Assembly: GCA_001566295.1 (NCBI GenBank)
Contig: KQ964250.1
Span: 1-64,000, forward strand
Source: Microdochium bolleyi
Taxonomy: Eukaryota > Ascomycota > Sordariomycetes > Xylariales > Microdochiaceae
Direction of reading: 5' to 3'
Length of the DNA stretch: 64,000 bases
In this document: positions 1 through 10,598 of the stretch, piece after piece
Position numbering within the stretch: the first letter of the stretch is position 1
Layout: every line of letters starts with the position of its first letter
Program-made: the position numbers and the translations under genes
The notes under the pieces: model-generated
What the model saw: the letters and a program-made list of their open reading frames with translations, nothing else
What the model was told of the DNA's origin: nothing
The model's database searches: none

Positions 1-137
1 ATCCTGGGTCAGTTAAGGTAGCCGACCTATTTCGGGAGCTACGCCCACATACTAACGAGGAGGTCAAACGCGGCCGGGTTGAGCTCGGCCAGCGAGCCGT
101 CTAGCCTGAGAGGGGTGCGGCATTTCTGGCAATACAT
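1..137 (-). CDS. atg6: Atg6/Beclin 1 (Vps30), first exon only, cut by window edge
   Basis: The ATG is at 137 and the first exon runs to 53. It encodes 28 residues beginning MYCQKCRTPLRLDGS and ending NPAAFDLLV. The paired-cysteine start followed by LDGSL and LNPAA is the known N-terminus of fungal Atg6/Beclin 1. A donor GTATGT lies at 52, a branch-like TTAACTGAC follows, and an acceptor CAG is at 6-4, giving a 49-nt intron. Only three bases of exon 2 remain in the window. Atg6 is a regulatory subunit of the Vps34 PI3-kinase complexes that act in autophagy and vacuolar sorting. Atg14, a subunit of the same complex I, lies about 10 kb to the right. The family call rests on a short but distinctive stretch; the rest of the gene cannot be judged from this window. 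Confidence 0.78.
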
Positions 138-753
138 CGCAAGATCGTATTGAGTGTGAGGTTCGAAAGGCCCATGCTGAGAGTGTCGTTCGGATGGGAT
201 GCTCGGGCGATGCGCTTGAGCCAGTGTCAGTCGCGCGTGCAGCGTCAGGAAGGCAGCAGCTGGGCGCAGCCGCGATGACTTGATTGTCTTAGGCCAGGCT
301 GCATAAGGGCATGCTGCTTCGCTGCTTTGATGCGGCGGCGTTGTGCTGGTGTGTACGAGGGCCAAGATGCTAAAGGGAGGCTGCCCCTCAAGCATGACAT
401 GTACGTCACATGGGAGCGACGCGATGCGCCTTGAGGAAGGGTCCACGGACAGGACAGTGTTGATGCAGATCGATAAACTGTACTCGTGTGCTTTACAAGG
501 GGAGCCTGTCACAGTGTCTATCAACCTCCCTGCCGCCCTTGTGGGGCGCGTTGATCGGTCAACTGCACAGCATCAAAGTAAACGGCCCAGTCACCCACGT
601 TCACACCCACAACTGCCCACCATGCTGCCAGTCTGCTTGCCCAACACGTGACGACATCAACCGCACGGCGCTCCAGACACGGCGGTTTCGGTTGCCCAGG
701 GATCAAGGCCTGCCGAGACGAGGTCAAGTCGCCTCCAATGGAGCATCCCTTTC
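138..753. other. Divergent intergenic region between atg6 and scm3
   Basis: About 0.6 kb holding the upstream regions of two genes that point away from each other. Open frames exist on both strands, but they have no family features and overlap each other. I see no repeat or RNA gene. The segment is best read as two promoters and 5' leaders. Confidence 0.6.
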
Positions 754-3700
754 ATGCCTCCCTTCTGGTCCTCTATGGAGCCACCGCTCAAGCGACCCCG
801 TACGGGCCCTGCATCTCATGACGGCGATGAGGATCATGTCGTCGAGGACGAATTGTCCATGAACCCTGTTCAGTTCGACATCGAGCAGGATCCCTTGTAT
901 GAGCTGGACAGAGGTCGCGCCAACGCAGCATCCCGCCTCAAGTCGCGATTCGAGGACATTTTCGCAAAGTACGAAAAGGACTTTACGGGCATCGGTGACG
1001 AGATCGACTTTCACACTGGCGAGGTTGTCGTAGACAATGGCCATATTGAAGCTCTTTTGCAGGAGGACGACCCAGGCTCCGACAGTGGCAGTGAGAGTGC
1101 CAGCGATGAGACCTCCGACGACCATGAAGGGCGCAATGGATCACCAACGCCAGATGGCTCCGCGTTCAGCAAACTACCTCGGGATCTGACAAGCACCGCT
1201 TCTGATGCCAGAGACCACTGGGTTCTCCCAGAGGATCTTCCGGACCTGGACAGACTGAACGCTGCGGCTGGTCAGGACCATGGCACCTTCGGCCGAGTAC
1301 TCCATGCGCCGCCCTTGCTCAATCCTGCGCTTCTACAATACGATAGCTTTGGCCAGGCGCGCATGCGTCGTTCACTGTCAGACATGCTCAATCGCCACAA
1401 TCGTTCCCGCCTCACCGATGCCAGATCTTTCGTGCAGGCTCAGAAGCTGGCGACCACTGCGAGGCAAATCGTTAGATCCCCATTAGTAAGCCAGGCCTCA
1501 GATGGCCACTTCAGGATCACGGCTCCCGGATCGTCTGCGTCAATGTCACAAGGCGAAGAGGCAGGGCCTAAGGTCAGTCACCAATCACGGCAGGAAAAAG
1601 ATACATCAAGGATCGTCCGGAATGTCGAAGATCTGCGGAAGATACATAGTGCTGTCAAGGCTAGGAAAGGTCAGGCGATGGGCACGAGGAAGCTGAGGCG
1701 AGGCAGAAATACTGGGGTACGGGAACCTCCAATATCTGATCCTATCGGCTTGGTCAAGAAGAAACGTGGCAGGCCTCGAAAAATTCGTCCTCCTGACGAT
1801 GATCCAGATTCCCCAATCAGGCCGCCGGATGCAGGCGCTGGTCCGCAGGCCGAGCCTAGCAAGGTCGGAAAGAGGGGACGGCCAAGGAAAGATGCCATCC
1901 TAATCAGGGATCAGAAAGTAGCGATGATGGGTATTTCTGACTCAGTCGCTTTAGTCGCAGCGGACAGCTTGCCTCGCAAGAGAGCTTATAGGAAGAGCCT
2001 CACATCTCGCCGAAGGAAACCGGGGGGATCGACCAAACAGCTAGCGATGAACCCAAGCGTTAAGAAGGGCAAGATCCGGACGATCACAGATGCTCAGAGG
2101 ACATCAGGGCGGACACGGAAACAGACCGAATTCTACGGCGAGCTAATCTCTACACTCGACATCGAACAAACCCTGCTGGAGTCTGATGACGAAGGTGGTG
2201 GTGATTTGATGCAACCTCTCTACGTCTTGGAGGAAATGCGAACGCATGCTGCCGGCGAGGAAGACCATTTTGGTCGACCGCCGTCTCCGGACCTCTCATC
2301 CCAGAGGACGATACAGGACTCACAAGACCCTTCGTCTTCTCTACCAAGCACAAGGGTGATGGGGGTGTCTCCCAACAAGACACAGTCACCTTTGCGAGCA
2401 CATATGAAGACTATTCGGGATTCGCAAGACCCTAGCTCGTCCATACCGGTCCCGGAGTCAAGTATCTCTCCCAGAAAAGCTACACAATCGTCTCGCGAGA
2501 CTTTCCAGAAGAATTTCATCGATCCTACCTACGGCTTCTCAGATGATGATGGGAGCGAGGATATGGGCTTGCGGAAGAAGCCATTGCCCCCGCAAGATAC
2601 TACTGGCTCGACCACGAGCGTCCCTCCACAAACTGCTTGCGTGCAACAACCAACGGAAAGCAGGACTCTTTCACGCCAACCCTTAACCGAACTACCAAGC
2701 ATCCCTAGTGAAGGGAACTTCACCTCCAGCACCTTTGTGCCATCTCTTGGGTCTCCGCAGCCTGAACAAAAGAAGGTGCCTGCAACACCAGAGAGCATGG
2801 ATCATGAAACTGTCCAGGGGGGTGAAGCGATTTCGTGGGGGGAAGAAACTCAAGAGGCAACAACACCACCTGAGCTGTTCTTGAGCACGTGTTTGTCTAT
2901 AATACCTGCCTCCGAGACGAGTACAGAACAGGTAGACAATCCGGACCTACTCCGCTTGGATCCAGGTGAGCAGATGTCTCCAGAACCCGGTCCTGGAGAC
3001 GATACAGGCGATACAGGAGTCGCGTCCTTGGACATCCAGAGGCAGACTTCGCCAGCTGCCAGTCCGCCACGAGATGTCGCCGTCACAACAGCCACATCCG
3101 TTGAAATCCAGGTGGAGCCTGCGATTGTGCAGACCAGTCCAGAGCCAGCGACTGGGCATGACCAAGTTGCCATTGGAGCGGGCAGATCGTCGTCCTTGAC
3201 GCTGACAGGACCGGAGGAAGAGCCAATCACTCCAAAGGGACCAAAACCCAGAGACGTCAACGTCAAGACAACTTCGACGTTCAAACGTCGCATACTCACT
3301 TTGAGTAACTTGGTACCAGATCGAACGACCAGGGACGGTGACGAGGACGAGTTGAGCACGATATCGTCTGCGAGATATGGCGCCTCTCCCTCGCTACTGG
3401 GGGTTCTTTCCCGGTCCAAAATCGGAGTCGTTCGCAGGTCGTCCACACCGGTTGCCAGAGCCTCGACGCCCGAGAACCCTACGAACCGCAGAGGTCCTCG
3501 AACGTCGATGATAAGTGCTGCTAGCGAAGGCGAAGACAGCATTGCTGATACTGACACGGCCAAGGGTGGTGCAGGATCCGATGACACTTCCCGCTTCGCG
3601 GGGCCCAGGAAGCGAAAGTCGGGTTTCGGCTTCGAGAATGCCCGGGGCACAGTACCGAGGGCGTCTTCTGGTACACCAAGACTACAGCCACCAAGTGCTT

Positions 3701-4053
3701 GGCGTGACAGTGCTGCTCCTGCCTTCTCGCGGTCTATCGTGGTCTCGAGGTCCAAGCCGAACCTCGAGCCCGCCCGCGGCAATAGCCCACCCAAGACCGC
3801 AACAGTCTCGCCGCTAGCTCGAAGAACGCTGACGGCTGCAAAGTCGTCCAGAGTCGCTTCAACGCCAAAGAACCGCAAACGGAAGTGGTCCGCAGGTGGC
3901 CTCGTCGCGGATAATGACGATGCCGATGCCGATGGGGACGACTCTTCCTCGTCGGCAGGCGAGATCGTGCAGACACCTGGCGGCACGATCCGGCGCTGTG
4001 GCGTAGGCGGCTTCACCTGTGATCGGGACTTCTGTCTCGTGTGCTGTATATGA
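754..4053 (+). CDS. scm3: Scm3/HJURP-like CENP-A histone chaperone with AT-hooks
   Basis: An uninterrupted 1099-codon frame. Residues about 46-101 carry the signature of the fungal Scm3 domain: a basic helix (RGRANAASRLKSRFEDIF), then KYEKDFTGIGDEID and TGEVVVDNGHI. In this family the region binds the CENP-A/H4 dimer and delivers it to centromeres. A second conserved-looking patch, WVLPEDLPDLDRL, follows near residue 155. Two AT-hook cores (RGRPRK) lie near residues 337 and 373, suggesting minor-groove DNA contact. The long middle is Ser/Pro/acidic and probably disordered; it holds two SQDPSSS repeats. The C-terminus has a cysteine cluster, RRCGVGGFTCDRDFCLVCC, that could bind zinc. Two starts are possible: 754, or 775 (MEPPLKR), where related fungal proteins as I recall them begin. 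Very short in-frame introns cannot be excluded. The domain call is from motif recognition and was not searched. Confidence 0.75.
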   Translation: MPPFWSSMEPPLKRPRTGPASHDGDEDHVVEDELSMNPVQFDIEQDPLYELDRGRANAASRLKSRFEDIFAKYEKDFTGIGDEIDFHTGEVVVDNGHIEALLQEDDPGSDSGSESASDETSDDHEGRNGSPTPDGSAFSKLPRDLTSTASDARDHWVLPEDLPDLDRLNAAAGQDHGTFGRVLHAPPLLNPALLQYDSFGQARMRRSLSDMLNRHNRSRLTDARSFVQAQKLATTARQIVRSPLVSQASDGHFRITAPGSSASMSQGEEAGPKVSHQSRQEKDTSRIVRNVEDLRKIHSAVKARKGQAMGTRKLRRGRNTGVREPPISDPIGLVKKKRGRPRKIRPPDDDPDSPIRPPDAGAGPQAEPSKVGKRGRPRKDAILIRDQKVAMMGISDSVALVAADSLPRKRAYRKSLTSRRRKPGGSTKQLAMNPSVKKGKIRTITDAQRTSGRTRKQTEFYGELISTLDIEQTLLESDDEGGGDLMQPLYVLEEMRTHAAGEEDHFGRPPSPDLSSQRTIQDSQDPSSSLPSTRVMGVSPNKTQSPLRAHMKTIRDSQDPSSSIPVPESSISPRKATQSSRETFQKNFIDPTYGFSDDDGSEDMGLRKKPLPPQDTTGSTTSVPPQTACVQQPTESRTLSRQPLTELPSIPSEGNFTSSTFVPSLGSPQPEQKKVPATPESMDHETVQGGEAISWGEETQEATTPPELFLSTCLSIIPASETSTEQVDNPDLLRLDPGEQMSPEPGPGDDTGDTGVASLDIQRQTSPAASPPRDVAVTTATSVEIQVEPAIVQTSPEPATGHDQVAIGAGRSSSLTLTGPEEEPITPKGPKPRDVNVKTTSTFKRRILTLSNLVPDRTTRDGDEDELSTISSARYGASPSLLGVLSRSKIGVVRRSSTPVARASTPENPTNRRGPRTSMISAASEGEDSIADTDTAKGGAGSDDTSRFAGPRKRKSGFGFENARGTVPRASSGTPRLQPPSAWRDSAAPAFSRSIVVSRSKPNLEPARGNSPPKTATVSPLARRTLTAAKSSRVASTPKNRKRKWSAGGLVADNDDADADGDDSSSSAGEIVQTPGGTIRRCGVGGFTCDRDFCLVCCI

Positions 4054-4775
4054 AGAGTAGTTGTGTCTTTTTTTCTCTTCAAGAAGCGGCCGGGCGAGAA
4101 GCAGAAAACTTCTCCAACAAGCATGAATATATAGATGAATGATATGAATAAATACGCACGGTCCTGGTTCGTGCTAATCGGACCGCAATCATCACTTGAT
4201 TACTTTCACATTTTTCAAGCAAACGTTCCATTGCGACCAATATACAGTGCATGCTCTGGTCCTATATTGCGGCGCTGAAAGATGATGGATATTGAAGACT
4301 TGACTAGCCATCAGGATCGGAAGTCACGCAAGTCTCAATCGACCCTCTCTTGGCCCTTTTCTCCTCAGACAAGTCGCAATTATGACGGGAAGCCGGCTGG
4401 CCATTCCAGAGCTCGCTGATTTGATATCTATGTTGGAGGCACCACTTCCTGCTATCAAAACTGCCCTGTAGAGTAGATGATCGCAAATATATACTTCGTT
4501 GCGGCGACGGATTACCTGAATGGCGCAAACTTTCATATCTGTCGCAAAGCCGTTGGCAAGGGTATATTATGTTTGTGTTTGTAACCTCGGCGCCCCACTC
4601 TCCTGCATGTCTTCTTTGACCAAAGTCAGCGAGGTGTGTCTGATAGTGGGCGTCTTCCTTCCCTCCTTGGTCGCCCATGGACCCATGGCCTAATCCTTCA
4701 GGTGATCATCTGATAATGCAATGATGGAAGCACGGAGAGCGGCTGCATTGGACAGGATCTTGGTGCCGCACTGCA
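4054..4775. other. Convergent intergenic region, scm3 and CK2 3' ends
   Basis: About 0.7 kb between two genes that end toward each other. It is AT-richer than its surroundings and contains ATGAATATATAGATGAATGA just after the scm3 stop, which would suit a fungal 3' UTR and polyadenylation zone. No convincing gene is seen; a 124-codon minus frame at 4304-4678 has no recognisable features. Confidence 0.55.
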
Positions 4776-6521
4776 TCAGGTCCTTGATTCTGAGCTGACA
4801 GTCGCACCGTTGAGGTACTGCTTGAGTGTTGCCTCATCCCGAATCGGCGCGAAGTAGGCATGAGCTTGAGCCTCCTTGGCAGTCAGGCGCTCCTGGGAAT
4901 ATATGTCAGCATCTGATAGTACTCGTGTGCGGAAGATATAGCACGGCTGCTTACTTGGTGGTCATATCTGAGGAGCTTGTCCAAGAAATCAATGGCCTCG
5001 TTGCTCACAAAGCGCTGGTTTTCGGCGTTGACGAAGCTGTGCCACGGCTTCTTCTGGAAGCGGCCGAGGATGTCGTCGTATTGTGGGTCGAGCTCTATCT
5101 CGTACTTGTCCAGGTAATCAAACAGATCGTCTGTGCCGAGGACCTTAGCAATCTTGACCAGCTGATCAGAGTTGCTGTTGCCGTGGAAGAATGGTTCCTT
5201 CCGGAAGATCATTGACGCAAACATGGCTCCCAAACTCCACATGTCTAGGCTGTAGTCGTACTCCTGGAAATCGACCAACAGTTCGGGCCCCTTGAAATAA
5301 CGAGAGGCAACCTGCATCGCAAGAATCCATGTCAGCATGGCCCATTGAAAGAGAATACCTTATGCAGGGCTGGAGTATATAGAACATACCCGTACATTGT
5401 ACTCGGTTCCTGGGTGGTAGAACTCGGCCAAACCCCAGTCGATGAGACGTAGCTGCGCAACATATTAGTTTGGTTTCAGCAGGTCACTTGAAGGCGGCAG
5501 CACACACCTTCCGGTTCTCATGATCGATCATAACGTTATGAGGCTTCACATCTCTGTGCATGATGCCCTTGCTGTGGCAGAAGTCGAGAGCCTTCAGGAG
5601 CTCGAAGATGTAGTATCGAACATCGATGTCGTTGAACTTTGGGTACAGACTCCGGAAGTCTGTGTTGTTGACGAACTCGAAGATGAGCGACGGTGTCTTT
5701 GACTGTGGTTGAGAATGTGTCAGCCAAAAAGATCGTGGGTAAAGCCGAGGCTGACAGCCTCAAATCTCGTTTACAACCATTGGAGCCATCTGAGAGTTCA
5801 AAGTGCCTTGCCCTCCAGGAATATAGAATGACTCACCTGAGGGTCGCGAACGACGTCGAGGAGGGCTACAATGTTGGGCCCACCTGACAGATTCTGCAGA
5901 ATCTTGATCTCACGCTTAATCTTCTTCTTCTTAACAGGCTTGAGTACCTTGACGACGCATTTCTGGTAGTTGACGATGTTGATGCCCTCGAAAACCTCAC
6001 TGTACTTTCCACGGCCTGGAGGCAGAGTCAGTCAAGCCGATGCCGGGGTCAGAGAGCAATAATTCGGTGAGCACGTACCAATCTTGCGCACCACCTCGTA
6101 ATTCTCGAGAACACCCCAACCTGTACAAAGAAGCTGGTCAGCAGCGCGTCTGGTACATAAGCCAAGGCCCGGTCGTGCTGAGAGAGAGTGCCAAAAGCAC
6201 GCGATAGCGGCGGCAAGGACCATGCGTGCCTGCTCACAACCAACAGCATTTGGGTGACCGAGATCGCAGCCGTGACCATCGCGAATCTCAGGTCGACTAT
6301 GATAGGGATGCCCGTTGCAGCGGAGACATTGCCGACAGTAAGCCAGGTCGATGCTGGTGGTCGAGAGCCGGGCCGATGGCGGGAGAACTTGCTGCGCGCG
6401 CACGCGCGCACACCCGGTGCCCAAGTCAACACGCAAGCAGAGACTTACTGATGTTAACGGAGTCGTAGTCCCAGTAGCTTCGGGGAAGATTCTGATTGAC
6501 GTCGGCATAGACACGCGCCAT
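4776..6521 (-). CDS. cka1: Casein kinase 2 catalytic subunit alpha
   Basis: Seven exons: 6521-6449, 6120-6079, 6015-5837, 5702-5508, 5452-5390, 5311-4955 and 4892-4776. They join in frame to 341 aa, the usual length for fungal CK2 alpha. The protein begins MARVYADVNQNLPRSYWDYD, typical of the family. It has the glycine loop GRGKYSEVFEG, the catalytic lysine in VVKVLKP, the basic KKKKIKREIK stretch that selects acidic substrates, the catalytic loop HRDVKPHNV, and DWG in place of the usual DFG, a CK2 hallmark. The activation segment runs through YHPGTEYNVRVASRYFKGPELL. CK2 is a constitutive Ser/Thr kinase working with beta subunits in growth, transcription and clock control. Every intron has GT..AG ends and the phases close, so the structure is well supported. 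Confidence 0.95.
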
Positions 6522-7874
6522 GATTGCGGTTGCGCACGGCTATCCCTGCCTGTCTGTCTGTGACTCTCCCAATACGCCGTGTGAGGAAAGATGCGATCGA
6601 GCTCGGGGAGTCTTGGGAAAAGGCGGGGTGGACAACGGGAGAGGGCGGTCGTCGGTCGGGGGGCAGCTGTGCACGAGTGCGCAGGCGCAAGGCAGCGACG
6701 ACGATGGCGGCCGGCGTGCGGTGTCGAGGAGCGAGAGCGAGGGTGAGAAGATGCAGACGGGGGGAATGTGCTCTTTGCGGCCCGTAAAGAATGCAGATCG
6801 TCAGGCTGGCTGGGGCGACGGGCCACAAGAGGTGTGTGCCTGGTGGTGGTGTTTTGGTGCAGCTGACAGTCCGCAGCCAGATGCAGGCCTGGCCGGGGTT
6901 CCAGGTTTGGAGGGGCCCCATCCGCTCTTGCTGTGTTTTCGCCTTGACCTTGGAAGGTGGGATGGCGGCTGGTGGGTGCAGCGTGCAACACATGGGCAGG
7001 CACGCGGGCACGCGGGCATACCAGGGGAGGTCCAGAGGTACTTACACCCCTCCGTGGTTCACACCTAGTTCACAAGTACCTTTAGGTACCCACGATTGGC
7101 CAATCCAATGTTGCCCATTCCCGAGGCCTTCACTCACGACTCGTCAAACTTTGGCCCAGACTTTATCTCGTATTCCTCTACGTGCATGTGATTATGCGCT
7201 ATTCTTTTGCTCTCATCAACTCTCGTTATTGTCTGCCCACAAAGCGTGTTTATGATAGAATATCATGCCGCCGCGCTACACTTCGCAATCGTGGCCGCTA
7301 GCACAAGGGCAAATTTACGGGCCAGGCATGGCAGTCGGCAGTTTTTCGTGCAGCAGCGGTCTCTTCCTTCTGAACGTGGAAGCACTCCAGGCATGGAGAC
7401 GCCTAAGGAAGTCATCAGCAGCTTTGTAGCTTTTCGACATGGCGACTAAATGGGCTCTGTGCATAGCGGATGGCTCAGCAAGATCTGGCCTTGCCATCTG
7501 CAACTGCTCGCTGCGTGACTGCGTATTTCTATCAAGCCGTTAGCACAACTTTCCTAAAGATTGCATGATGACGACAGTGTAGAGGGAAACCAAAATGCTC
7601 ATGTTTCAGAGAGAAGATTAATAGACTCGACATGCGTCAGCTCGTGGACCAGATCCGACAGCAAAGCTGGCTTCCTCCTGGTCCTCTTGCTAGACTTCAG
7701 CCTAAGGATGACGATACTAGGTTCTCATCATTTGCGAGCGGGAAAGGGTTGGCCGACTAAGTAGAATTATGGCAAGAACTCACCTCTGCGGCTGTGCGCA
7801 CAGTCTTGTAGCCTGGCGTAGCGTCTCTAGGGACGGGGCCGGCTGTAGCTCAGGTCCTTCCAGCACTGCGCGGC
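6522..7874. other. Intergenic, CK2 promoter and 3' flank of the next gene
   Basis: About 1.35 kb. The part next to CK2 is very GC-rich with several overlapping chance frames (the longest about 320 codons on the minus strand, starting in this region and running into CK2). They have no family features and their codons look random. AAGTACCTTTAGGTACC near 7073 is an imperfect inverted repeat of the TAGGTA kind also seen elsewhere in intergenic DNA here. No RNA gene was recognised. Confidence 0.5.
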
Positions 7875-8691
7875 TCAATCGTCGTATGAGATCTGGCGTC
7901 TCTTTGAAGCAACACCCGAACCCGGGGCTCGAACACCCTCGAGCTCATCGTAATCGAGGCTGTCCATACCAGCGTCGACTACGTCCCAGGTCCTCTTGCG
8001 TAGGTCCATCTTTGGCTTTGGGTTGAACTTCTTGTTCTTATTTGCCTGCTTCCGCTGGCGCGCGCGTTTCTTCTTGAGGCGCTTGGCTTCGGCCTCGGTC
8101 ATGTGTTGAGATGTGCCATCGCCATCGTCCTCGAGCTCCCCGTCCTCGCTCCCAGATCGTTGGGCTCCGGCTGAGACCTTGGAACAAGAAGGGAGGGCTT
8201 GCGCTCTTCCGCCGCCATCTTCCACTAGTTCTCCAGCATCGATATCATCATGCTCAGCTTCCGCATTACTGCGAGCGAGCCTGTGCAGCTCTGCAGACTG
8301 GTGGCGAAGCTTCGCAGCTTTGTCCTCGCCGCGCCTAAGGGCCTCAACCTCCGAGTGTCGAAAAATTTCGATCTGCTCGTCCGTCAAGGTGCGCTTGACT
8401 CCATCTGCGTAGTATCCTAGACCATCATCTTCTTCGTAATCATCTTCAGCCCACGTCTGTCCATTTCCCTCTGACTGGTCCTCGCACTCCTGGAGTTGTC
8501 CGTGAAAGATGGGGTGCGTGTGGTCTTGGGAAATTATTGGGAAGAAATCGGTCCTGAAGGCAACAATTGCGCTGGCTGAGAAGTGGGCTTCGTGGAAAGA
8601 AGCGATTTCTGCCTGCCTATCGGTCAGCTCGGGCCCACGAAGGAGCACATCATGTACGAACCTGTGAGATGCGTGGGACTTTTAAGGCCAT
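7875..8691 (-). CDS. DUF3807-like conserved fungal protein
   Basis: Two exons, 8691-8662 (MALKVPRISQ) and 8612-7875, with a 49-nt intron that ends GCTGACCGATAGGCAG. The product is 255 aa. The N-terminal half has a FHEAHFSASAIVAFRTDFFP segment, then an acidic stretch and GYYADGVKRTLTDEQIEIFRHSE, a combination I associate with the fungal family DUF3807. The C-terminal half is charged, with a basic run KRLKKKRARQRKQANKNKK that could be a nuclear or nucleolar signal. The function is unknown. The frame without the first exon lacks an ATG at a sensible place, and the short first exon supplies one with good context. The family name is from memory; the gene itself is well supported by its intron and composition. 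Confidence 0.7.
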
Positions 8692-9186
8692 GGTATCGAT
8701 GCTCGTAATGCCGTCTCAGCCCTTCGCATCAAGCGCACGATACGGGGACTCCATGAGAGGCAATGTTCCTTGGGTGAGTGCTGCTTGGGTGTAGTTTGGA
8801 AGCTGGGAAAGAAATGTTGCAGGCAGTGCGAGGCCGGGTCGCGAAATGGATGTCGCGTCTGAGCAGGCCCCACTTCACGGTGAACCGGGGCTGCACTCAT
8901 GGACCACCAACTGAACACCACCAGGAGACTGTGTAAAGTAGAGAGACTCAGTCGTTCGATACTGGCAGACCCATGATTAGTTTCACTGGCGTCCATTGAA
9001 CAGTACCCCATGCCCACCGTTGTAACAGCGATAACCCCCCCCCCCCTCAAAACTGAGATCGCTATACCTTCAGCAGAGTCACCACGGTGGTATTTGCTTT
9101 GCAACTCTGGTGCTTCGCAGAGGCGAGAGCGAGAACCGTTGCTCAGATCCTCAAGGCAGCTCTGAGCGAACGAAAGAGCACAATGA
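8692..9186. other. Intergenic between two minus-strand genes
   Basis: About 0.5 kb. It contains a run of about 13 C residues near 9036. A minus-strand open frame of 171 codons crosses this stretch into both neighbours and is judged a chance frame. Confidence 0.5.
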
Positions 9187-9908
9187 TCACGCAGCATTAA
9201 GAAGGGTGAGCGCGCTCTTAAAGGCCTTCACGACCTCGGCCACTATGAGGATGTCCCATTAGTACTCCTTGGGCCGACCGGACGTGTTGGACAAGCCAGA
9301 CTTACTATGCTCCTTCTTCTGCGTGAGTGTCTGCTCTGACAGCTGCACATGCCGAGTCCGCGTTCGGAGTCTAGGATAGTTGTCAGCAGTGACGTCCTAC
9401 CGAAGAGGCTGCCATGATGGTTTTCTTACCTCTTGATCGCCCGCTCGTCGTCATGAGCCGAGGACGCCGCCGCCCATGCCGCGAAGAACTGTATTCCAGA
9501 GTTAGAGACGTGCATGTAGGTAAAATAATTCGAGATACGTACGTCGACGAGCTGATTGAATTCCTCCATGATCTGCTGCTCCTTGCCATCCGCATCCCCC
9601 AGTGCGTCCAGATATCTTTGCTCGAAGTCTGTCCAGTCGAAATCGGCCAGGGCAGGACCTGCTGTGCTTGGAGACGGAGAGCTGCCTGCCCGCAGACTGT
9701 GGCCAGTCTGGCCTCCGTCTGTGGCGACTTGTTGTTGGTGCTGAGGCTGCTTGGCTTTCATTGCAGCTGATAAGGACGGGGTGTTGGTGTCTTGATGACT
9801 GTCCGCGTCCTCGTGCATAGAGTGCTCGACAACCATGGATTGCTCTGGTCGTCCAGCTTTCGAGGCTTGAGACCCAGCAGGGGAGCCGGATCTTGGAGTG
9901 GTGGACAT
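9187..9908 (-). CDS. Small conserved-looking coiled-coil protein, unknown function
   Basis: Four exons, 9908-9543, 9488-9430, 9370-9306 and 9242-9187, joining in frame to 181 aa. The first 85 residues are low-complexity Ser/Gln/His. After that comes DWTDFEQRYLDALGDADGKE and then a helical, charged region ending in KKEHMAEVVKAFKSALTLL, which has heptad-like spacing. The clean splice sites (GTACGT..ACAG, GTAAGA..CTAG, GTAAGT..ATAG) and phase closure argue that it is a real gene. I do not recognise a named family. It is divergent from atg14 with about 0.7 kb between the starts, so the two could share a promoter. Confidence 0.75.
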
Positions 9909-10598
9909 CTTGGAGCAGCGGTATCTGTAAGCTGGCAGCGCGAAGTGCGATACTTACGATCTTCGTGTTGTGGAAGTGGGAGAGCGAACAGTTGATACTA
10001 GGCGAGAGACGATACTCTTGAGTGGGTGTAAGTCACAGATGGTTGGTTGGTGCTGAAGAACAGCGCGTTACCGTTACTTCATGCATGTGGGAAGGTGCGA
10101 CGGACGCACAGCCCTGCTCCACTTGTCTTTCGAGCTAGACTAAGTAACCAAGTCTCGCGACAGCAACGTGATAGCTCGAGGACTTCAGATTGTCGTACGG
10201 AATGGTCGAATCTTGCGCGACTGACTCACGGGTGGACTGACCATCTTGTCAACTCTGCTCAGCGAAAGGTCTCCGAGAGGACCTCTCTATCCCACCGCCT
10301 CTCCGCCCCGGCGCGGTAGCCTTACCCACTGGCCGGGATCAATGGGACACCCCCACAGTCATCTGATAAGGCGCAAGCGCGACGTCACAGCCGCCCACGA
10401 GCCCCGATCACGGGGCAGGGTTCGCTGCTCTCAACATCCTCGACGGTGCACATCAGCGCCTGCTCACTGCACCGCGCCCACCAGCAGCTTGATCGCGATG
10501 CCATCATACATGCAACGAGGACCACCACACCAGGCTGCGCAGCTGCCATCGACGTCCAGGCGACGCCCCAAAGCCACCACCACAGCCATCCCTCAACC
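9909..10598. other. Divergent promoter region upstream of atg14
   Basis: About 0.7 kb between the coiled-coil gene (-) and atg14 (+). The reading frame of atg14 stays open upstream to 10446, but the residues before MNCDICQ do not resemble the family, so this is taken as 5' leader. No repeat or RNA gene is seen. Confidence 0.5.

Noticed and set aside
2850..4124. 424-codon minus-strand frame opposite scm3
   Set aside because: It lies entirely antisense to the better-supported Scm3 frame, has no domain, and is Ser/Leu/Gly-rich as expected from the complement of a Pro/Ser/Arg-rich coding region.
6032..7003. 323-codon minus-strand frame overlapping the CK2 5' exons and promoter
   Set aside because: It runs through CK2 exons in the wrong phase and then through GC-rich promoter sequence, with no family features.
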